Shown piece by piece: positions 6,478 through 9,929 of a DNA stretch of 9,929 nt. This DNA comes from Bifidobacteriaceae bacterium (GTDB taxonomy: Bacteria; Actinomycetota; Actinomycetes; Actinomycetales; WQXJ01), in the NCBI GenBank assembly GCA_031265345.1, contig JAISCU010000176.1:1-9929 (forward strand). Reading direction: 5' to 3'. A program made the position numbers and the translations under genes. Below the pieces are notes generated by a model, which saw nothing but the letters and a program-made list of their open reading frames with translations, was not told the DNA's origin and ran no database searches. The first letter of the stretch is position 1. Each line of letters begins with the position of its first letter.

Positions 6478-6509
6478 AAGACACCGGTCCCGCACGGGAC
6501 CGGTGTCTT
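6478..6509. terminator. Hairpin 2, strong bidirectional terminator
   Basis: AAGACACCGGTCCC (6478-6491) is perfectly complementary to 6496-6509 around a GCAC loop, a 14-bp stem. Its AA/TT ends allow weak function on both strands. It lies between cspA and the convergent spermidine-synthase-like gene, where a bidirectional terminator is expected. Confidence 0.8.
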
Positions 6510-6538
6510 GCATGCCCAGCGCCAGTGCTCAGTCGAAA

Positions 6539-6553
6539 TGGGGACAGTCCCCA
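6539..6553. repeat. TGGGGACAGTCCCCA palindrome
   Basis: Positions 6539-6553 have perfect 7-nt arms TGGGGAC and GTCCCCA around a central A. The 14-nt core TGGGGACAGTCCCC occurs again at 9130-9143 inside a longer hairpin. Two exact copies in 10 kb, both intergenic, suggest a dispersed repeat family rather than chance. Confidence 0.6.
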
Positions 6554-6559
6554 ATTCAT

Positions 6560-6576
6560 CTGAGAACCGTTCTCAG
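6560..6576. terminator. Palindrome over the stop codon of the spermidine-synthase-like gene
   Basis: CTGAGAAC (6560-6567) and GTTCTCAG (6569-6576) are perfect inverted arms around one base, foldable as a 6-bp stem with a 5-nt loop. The TGA stop (6575-6573, minus strand) lies in one arm. It may mark the 3' end of that transcript. Confidence 0.4.
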
Positions 6577-7349
6577 TTGGCCCAGGCGAGGGCCTCGGCG
6601 CCCGCCAGCAAGCGGGCCGGGAAACCGGCCGCCAGCCGCCGCGCCAACTCGCGTTCCCACTTCGCGGTCCAGGGCAGGTCCGAGCCCAGCAGCACCACGT
6701 TGCCCCGGCGCCGCCCCCGCCACTGTCCGGGCTCCGCTATCGCCGCGACATAGGCGAACACCTCCGCCAAGGTCTTGATCTCGCGCCGGGCCAGCGGCAG
6801 TCCGGGCTGGTCGCCACAATTGGCCAGGTAGATCCCTCCGGGCCGCAGCGCCGCGCGGGCGGCCTCCACCGCTGCCAGATCGGTCAGCTCGCCGGGCGTG
6901 CGCCCGGAGTCGTCGAAGACGTCGCGCAAGATGAGGTCGTGCGAACCGGCCGGTCGCCCCCGGAGCGTGACGGCGGCATCGGCCACCCGGACACGCAGAA
7001 CCGGCGAGCGCGGCAGGTCGACCCGGGCGCGGACCACCGCCGCCAACTTGGCGTCCACCTCCACGGCCAGGTGGCGCGAACGCGGCCACAGGTGCGCCAG
7101 CGTGCGGGGCAGCGCGCAGGCCCCGGCGCCCAGATGCAGGCAACTGAGCCGCTCGGACTTGGGGAAGGCGACCTCGGCGGCGGCCACCATCCAGTTCATG
7201 TACTCGAATTCGAGCACGTCCGGGCGCGAGCCATACCACTGCGAGGACGGCCAATCGTTGATGTAGAGCGTCACCGAGTCGCCCTCGGTCTTGAAGAAAG
7301 CCTGTCCGGTGTCGATGGCGAACGGTTCCGGCGAGATCACATCATCCAT
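6573..7349 (-). CDS. Spermidine-synthase-like protein (class I methyltransferase fold)
   Basis: This 258-aa protein has the Rossmann fold shared by spermidine synthases and S-adenosylmethionine methyltransferases. It resembles the actinobacterial proteins annotated as spermidine-synthase-like. The N-terminal segment with LEFEYMNWM (46-54) is followed by a glycine-rich nucleotide loop LHLGAGACALPR (71-82), an acidic strand end AVEVDA (95-100), the DLILRDVFDD strand (138-147) and LRPGGIYLANCGD (168-180). A polyamine product is not demonstrated: these proteins often lack close similarity to true spermidine synthases at the amine site. The ATG at 7349-7347 is preferred, though a start at 7379 would also be in frame and overlap dinB. 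The reading frame stays open far upstream across dinB, but that part is an antisense shadow. It is divergent from dinB with 9 bp between start codons and ends against the cspA terminators. Confidence 0.82.
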   Translation of the reverse strand: MDDVISPEPFAIDTGQAFFKTEGDSVTLYINDWPSSQWYGSRPDVLEFEYMNWMVAAAEVAFPKSERLSCLHLGAGACALPRTLAHLWPRSRHLAVEVDAKLAAVVRARVDLPRSPVLRVRVADAAVTLRGRPAGSHDLILRDVFDDSGRTPGELTDLAAVEAARAALRPGGIYLANCGDQPGLPLARREIKTLAEVFAYVAAIAEPGQWRGRRRGNVVLLGSDLPWTAKWERELARRLAAGFPARLLAGAEALAWAN

Positions 7350-7358
7350 AATGGCGGT

Positions 7359-8537
7359 ATGGAACGCACCATCATGCATGTGGACATGGACGCGTTCTTC
7401 GCCTCGGTCGAGTTGATCGACCGGCCGGACCTGCGCGGCCTGCCGGTGATCGTGGCTCGCGCCTCCGGCCGTGGCGTGGTGGTGGCCGCCACCTACGAGG
7501 CCCGCAAGTTCGGCGTCCACTCCGCCATGCCGGTGGCCCAAGCCCTGCGGCTGTGTCCCTCGGCCGTGATGATCGAGCCGCACCGCGACGCCTACACGCG
7601 GGTCTCGGCCGGTGTGATGGCGCTGCTGCGAGACGTCACCCCGCTGGTCGAGCAGGTCTCGATCGACGAGGCGTTCCTCGACCTGACCGGGTCGTTGAAG
7701 CGTCTGGGCCCGGCCGCGGGGATCGGCCAGGCGATCCGCCGCGAGGTCGCCGGACGGTTCTCGATCACTTGCTCGGTCGGCATCGGCAGGTCGAAGTCCA
7801 TCGCCAAGATCGCCTCCGAGCGGGCCAAGCCCGACGGCCTGGTGGAGGTTCCCGCGGGCCAGACCCTGGCCTTTCTGCACCCGCTGGCGATGTCGGCGCT
7901 GTGGGGGCTCGGCCCCAAGACCGCCGCCACCCTTACCTCTTTGGGACTGGCAACCGTGGGAGACCTGGCCGAGGCCCCGAACGCGCTGATCGTCCGCGCC
8001 ATCGGCGATTCCGCCGCCGCGCACCTGCTCGCCCTGGCGCGCGGCCATGACGACGCGCCGGTCTCGCCGCACCACGAGGAGAAGTCCGTCGGGGCCGAGG
8101 AGACCTTCGCCCACGATCTGCCGTGGGGCGCCGAACTGGGGCGCGAAGTCCTGCGGATGGCCGAGAAGGCCGCGCACCGTCTGCGCCGCTCCGGCCTGAT
8201 CTGCTGGACCGTGTCGGTCAAACTGCGGACGGCCGATTTCAAGACCTTCACGCGGTCGCGGAAGTTGCCCGCGCCGACCGATCAGACCAAGACGGTGAAC
8301 GCGATGGCCCAGGAACTGGTCGCGTCGCTGGCTCGACCAGGCGGGGGAGCGCGGTCAGGCGGTCCGGTGCGGTTGGTCGGGGTGCGCCTGGAAGGCCTGG
8401 CGGCGCGTTCGGGCCAGCCGATCCAGCCGGTTCTGGGCGAATCGGAGGAGGGCGATCCGGGGATCGATCGCGTGGCTGATCAGATTCGGCGGCGGTTTGG
8501 TGACGGTTCCGTGACGGCCGGTACATTAATTCCATAG
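7359..8537 (+). CDS. dinB: DNA polymerase IV, Y-family translesion polymerase
   Basis: This 392-aa DinB copies past damaged template bases with low fidelity. The palm and fingers are intact: HVDMDAFFASVE holds metal ligand Asp9 and steric-gate Phe14, and SIDEAFLDL holds catalytic Asp103 and Glu104. YEARKFGV and the CSVGIGRSKSIAKIASE block follow. The thumb helix-hairpin-helix region reads LWGLGPKTAATLTSLGLATVGDL, and the little-finger domain begins near HHEEKSVGAEETFAHDL. The C-terminal region has RLVGVRLEGL and then QPIQPVLGE, where many homologues carry a QLxLF-like sliding-clamp motif; I see no clean match. The ATG at 7359 gives MERTIMHVDMDAFF; an ATG at 7374 is the alternative. No Shine-Dalgarno is obvious, so a leaderless or very short-leader mRNA is likely. 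No LexA box was found. It lies 70 bp before DUF3040. Confidence 0.96.
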   Translation: MERTIMHVDMDAFFASVELIDRPDLRGLPVIVARASGRGVVVAATYEARKFGVHSAMPVAQALRLCPSAVMIEPHRDAYTRVSAGVMALLRDVTPLVEQVSIDEAFLDLTGSLKRLGPAAGIGQAIRREVAGRFSITCSVGIGRSKSIAKIASERAKPDGLVEVPAGQTLAFLHPLAMSALWGLGPKTAATLTSLGLATVGDLAEAPNALIVRAIGDSAAAHLLALARGHDDAPVSPHHEEKSVGAEETFAHDLPWGAELGREVLRMAEKAAHRLRRSGLICWTVSVKLRTADFKTFTRSRKLPAPTDQTKTVNAMAQELVASLARPGGGARSGGPVRLVGVRLEGLAARSGQPIQPVLGESEEGDPGIDRVADQIRRRFGDGSVTAGTLIP

Positions 8538-8569
8538 CGAACGAGGATGCCAAGCCCGGCGCGTGAAAG

Positions 8570-8575
8570 TATGCT
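8570..8575 (+). promoter_or_regulatory. Possible -10 element before the DUF3040 gene
   Basis: TATGCT at 8570-8575 fits TAnnnT and would start a transcript near 8582, just upstream of the Shine-Dalgarno at 8592-8600. No good -35 hexamer lies at the usual distance. The surrounding AT-rich patch (8569-8589) in GC-rich DNA is promoter-like. Confidence 0.3.
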
Positions 8576-8591
8576 TTAACTAGTTTAGGAA

Positions 8592-8600
8592 GGGGGAGGT
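8592..8600 (+). promoter_or_regulatory. Strong ribosome binding site selecting ATG 8608
   Basis: GGGGGAGGT at 8592-8600 is followed by 7 nt and ATG at 8608. An in-frame GTG at 8599 overlaps the Shine-Dalgarno itself and cannot use it, so ATG 8608 is the start. Confidence 0.75.
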
Positions 8601-8607
8601 GACCGCC

Positions 8608-8964
8608 ATGCCATTGTCCGAGTACGAACAGCGCGTTTTAGACCAGTTGGAAGCCCAGCTGGCGTCCGAGGACCCGAAACTCGAGTCCCGGATGGCCGCC
8701 GCGAACGGCCCCCGGCGCGGTCGGCTCGCCCTCGGCGTCGCCGGAGTCGTGGTCGGCCTTTCGGCGCTGGTCCTGGGCGTGGCCGTGTCGCAGCTTTGGG
8801 TGTCCCTGATCGGGTTCCTGCTCATGTTCGCGGGCGCCTATTTCGCTTTCACCCGTCCCAAGAGCGTCTCGATGGACGCCGCCGCCGCCAAGGCCAAAGC
8901 CCCCCGCAAGCCCGGCCTGTCGGACCGGTTCGAGAAGCGGTTCGAGGACCGCGACGGTCTCTGA
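8608..8964 (+). CDS. DUF3040 family membrane protein
   Basis: This 118-aa protein opens MPLSEYEQRVLDQLEAQL and continues SEDPKLESRM, the typical start of the actinobacterial DUF3040 family, whose function is unknown. The cytoplasmic N-terminal helix (1-25) is followed by two hydrophobic segments at about 39-61 and 63-82, joined by a very short turn, so a membrane hairpin is likely. The C-terminal tail (84-118) is Lys/Arg- and Ala-rich and charged (AAAAKAKAPRKPG, FEKRFEDRDGL). Its position between dinB and mraZ is typical of actinobacterial chromosomes and suggests a link to envelope or division functions only by context. Confidence 0.93.
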   Translation: MPLSEYEQRVLDQLEAQLASEDPKLESRMAAANGPRRGRLALGVAGVVVGLSALVLGVAVSQLWVSLIGFLLMFAGAYFAFTRPKSVSMDAAAAKAKAPRKPGLSDRFEKRFEDRDGL

Positions 8965-8990
8965 CCCCACCACTCTCCACCGCTCTCCAC
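8965..8990 (-). promoter_or_regulatory. Three 10-bp-spaced GTGGAG boxes (MraZ-operator-like)
   Basis: On the minus strand GTGGAG lies at 8990-8985 and 8980-8975 and GTGGGG at 8970-8965, exactly one box per 10 bp. MraZ is known to bind short G-rich direct repeats (TGGGN in E. coli) spaced 10 bp apart. The array begins immediately after the DUF3040 stop codon and points away from mraZ. A second pair of the same boxes lies in the plus orientation just upstream of mraZ (9630-9645). Binding is inferred from pattern only. Confidence 0.5.
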
Positions 8991-9006
8991 TGGTCGTGTC
9001 GCGGCC

Positions 9007-9022
9007 CGGCGCGCGCCGTTTT
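9007..9022 (+). terminator. Possible intrinsic terminator of the DUF3040 gene
   Basis: CGGCGCGCGCCG (9007-9018) is a perfect palindrome able to form a 4-bp stem with a 4-nt loop, followed directly by TTTT (9019-9022). The stem is short, so the call is tentative. It lies 43 bp past the stop codon. Confidence 0.4.
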
Positions 9023-9119
9023 CGTTGCCACCAGCTGCACGATGCCGTCCCGCTGTCCCCGACCGCTAACGTGTGGGCGTGCGACGTGTGTAGCAAGCAA
9101 TAGGGTCTGCGGCCACGAG

Positions 9120-9154
9120 GAACCATAGTTGGGGACAGTCCCCGACTATGGTTC
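9120..9154. repeat. 16-bp-stem hairpin with TGGGGACAGTCCCC core
   Basis: Positions 9120-9135 (gaaccatagttgggga) pair with 9139-9154 through 16 base pairs with one G-T wobble, around a 3-nt CAG loop. The core is shared exactly with 6539-6552. There is no T-run. The symmetry extends well beyond the shared core, which fits a REP-type element better than a simple operator. Confidence 0.75.
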
Positions 9155-9160
9155 TCTGCG

Positions 9161-9176
9161 CCGGGAACGTTCCCGG
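9161..9176. repeat. Perfect 16-bp palindrome
   Basis: Positions 9161-9176 read CCGGGAACGTTCCCGG, a perfect palindrome 6 bp after the 9120-9154 hairpin. It could be a dimeric regulator site. Its first seven bases also begin the hairpin arm at 49. Confidence 0.55.
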
Positions 9177-9197
9177 GGCCGGTCTGGGGCAGGCGGT

Positions 9198-9250
9198 GTC
9201 CGCAATTGGCTGGAACTCGGCGGCGCCGCCAAATGAAGCCATTTCTGGAC
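9198..9250. repeat. 53-bp palindromic repeat, copy A
   Basis: This element begins GTCC and ends GGAC and is centred on a perfect palindrome GGCGGCGCCGCC (9219-9230). It matches copy B (9334-9386) at 42 of 53 positions by hand count without gaps. Its two halves are imperfect inverted repeats, sharing TGGCT/AGCCA and GGCGGC/GCCGCC. No coding potential. Confidence 0.7.
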
Positions 9251-9333
9251 AGGGCTGGCAAGGGTCACCGCTGCCGCGAACGGGCTGACCTGCGCAAACG
9301 CTGGGTGCCGACCGGGCGGCATCGGGCAGCGAT

Positions 9334-9386
9334 GTCCATAAGCCACTGGAACTCGACGGCGCCGCCAATTGAAGCCAGTTGCGGAC
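9334..9386. repeat. 53-bp palindromic repeat, copy B
   Basis: Same orientation and same length as copy A, starting 136 bp further on. The best-conserved block is CTGGAACTCG plus the CGGCGCCGCCAA centre and TGAAGCCA. Its right end (9373-9388) is also complementary to the left end of copy A (9196-9211) with one mismatch over 16 nt, so the pair can fold as one large outer inverted repeat. Confidence 0.7.
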
Positions 9387-9629
9387 ACGGCAGGGCCGGG
9401 CGCTGAGAGCCGGGCCGGGCGGCGCCGGGGTCTCCACCGGCGGCTGTCCAGGGGCGGCGAAATGGCGCGACGCGTTTCCACTACAGCCACTTTGGCCACA
9501 TCAGGCACACCAGCTGCGGAGTCCGGGAATGAGGCGCGCAGAACTACCCACTTTCCTCCACGGCTCGACCTGCGCTGATGTCCAGATTTCGGCGAAATTG
9601 GCCGTTTTGAGGACCCGGAAAGGTGATTC

Positions 9630-9645
9630 GTGGAGTAAGGTGGAG
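9630..9645 (+). promoter_or_regulatory. Two 10-bp-spaced GTGGAG boxes upstream of mraZ
   Basis: GTGGAG occurs at 9630-9635 and 9640-9645, 10 bp apart, ending 31 bp before the mraZ start. Spacing, G-rich sequence and position fit an autoregulatory MraZ operator. A TAnnnT match (TAAGGT, 9636-9641) overlaps the boxes, so binding there could block a promoter, but no clear -35 was found. Confidence 0.55.
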
Positions 9646-9676
9646 AGTCCGTTATCGAGTCGGGGAGGAGGTGGCC

Positions 9677-9929
9677 ATGAGTGGGTCGTGGGGTCCGTCG
9701 TACATCAAGCTGGACGAGAAGCACCGGCTGATCCTGCCGGCCAGGGTGCGCCCCGCTCTCGCCGATGGCACCCACCTGACCTGGGGCCAGGACAATTGCC
9801 TCTTCTTGTTCTCCGAGTCGCAGTTCGAGGCCCACCGCGAGCACAACCGCGCCAACCCCCCGCCAGGGATGCCGCCCATCGCCTTCGACCGCATCTTCTA
9901 CTCCAGCGTGGTGTCCCAGGCGATGGACA
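9677..9929 (+). CDS. mraZ: MraZ, transcriptional regulator of the dcw cluster (partial, 3' end outside window)
   Basis: The first 84 residues are visible. MraZ is a nucleoid-associated SpoVT/AbrB-fold regulator that binds 10-bp-spaced repeats upstream of itself and controls the division and cell-wall gene cluster. The first DNA-binding half-motif reads KLDEKHRLILPARVR (11-25), matching the family DxKGRxxxPxxxR pattern except that His16 replaces the usual Gly. CLFLF (41-45) and a region corresponding to the linker to the second repeat (about 60-84) follow. The second AbrB repeat lies beyond the window. The ATG at 9677 follows a very strong Shine-Dalgarno GGGGAGGAGG (9662-9671); an in-frame GTG at 9671 lies within it. 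rsmH and other dcw genes are expected next but cannot be seen. Confidence 0.93.
   Translation, partial: MSGSWGPSYIKLDEKHRLILPARVRPALADGTHLTWGQDNCLFLFSESQFEAHREHNRANPPPGMPPIAFDRIFYSSVVSQAMD

Larger units (their letters stand above)
8965..9676. other. 712-bp gene-free region upstream of mraZ
   Basis: No frame here looks coding. From left to right it holds a box array (8965-8990), a possible small terminator (9007-9022), a long hairpin with a TGGGGACAGTCCCC core (9120-9154), a perfect 16-bp palindrome (9161-9176), two copies of a 53-bp palindromic repeat (9198-9250 and 9334-9386), words shared with the 1-582 region (9285-9300 and 9313-9327), and two further boxes (9630-9645) just before mraZ. 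I see nothing distinct in 9390-9620 beyond GC-rich sequence. Confidence 0.65.

Noticed and set aside
7317..7329. GAAC/GTTC dyad upstream of dinB, considered as an SOS (LexA) box
   Set aside because: The half-sites are separated by one base (CGAACGGTTCC) whereas the Gram-positive/actinobacterial LexA box has four; it also lies in coding sequence of the divergent gene.
7350..8177. Long minus-strand open frame antisense to dinB, continuous with the spermidine-synthase-like gene
   Set aside because: The family similarity begins only near 7349; the upstream part is the antisense of a clear DinB gene and has shadow-like Arg/Gly/His-rich composition.
1..9929. Search for tRNA, rRNA, CRISPR arrays, transposases, integrases and attachment sites
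   Set aside because: No supporting pattern seen by eye on either strand; the repeats found are irregularly spaced and not CRISPR-like.

Overview
The window is GC-rich (by eye about two thirds G+C) and comes from an actinobacterial chromosome (Actinomycetota). The evidence is a DUF3040 membrane protein just upstream of mraZ, next to a DinB polymerase (an arrangement typical of actinobacterial dcw clusters), an actinobacterial PAC2-family protein, a class II HelD/HelR RNA polymerase recycling factor and a small cold-shock protein. No genus can be named from sequence alone. There is no phage, plasmid, transposase, rRNA, tRNA or CRISPR array.

Layout. Positions 1-582 hold no recognisable gene but are full of hairpins, palindromes and a 63-bp repeat present twice. 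From 583 to 5030 three genes point left and may form one transcription unit, helR -> serA -> a nitrilase-family amidohydrolase. HelR starts with TTG behind a strong Shine-Dalgarno. A 129-bp divergent promoter region (5031-5159) separates helR from the rightward PAC2 gene (5160-6083). A cold-shock gene (6232-6435) follows, ended by two strong tandem hairpins (6441-6509). A spermidine-synthase-like methyltransferase-fold gene (6573-7349) points left and is divergent from dinB (7359-8537), with only 9 bp between the two start codons. DUF3040 (8608-8964) follows dinB. A 712-bp gene-free stretch (8965-9676) leads to the start of mraZ (9677 to the window edge), the first gene of the division and cell-wall (dcw) cluster.

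Function. The genes are mostly housekeeping: serine biosynthesis (SerA), RNA polymerase recycling (HelR), translesion synthesis (DinB), cold-shock RNA binding and control of the division cluster (MraZ). I do not see an obvious new multi-gene system. The less ordinary content is intergenic: (a) two arrays of GTGGAG-like boxes at exact 10-bp period on either side of the gap before mraZ, resembling MraZ operators; (b) several families of palindromic or dispersed repeats (63-bp pair, 53-bp pair, TGGGGACAGTCCCC hairpins, 15-16-bp shared words) in two gene-free regions about 9 kb apart; (c) the very tight divergent start of dinB and the spermidine-synthase-like gene.
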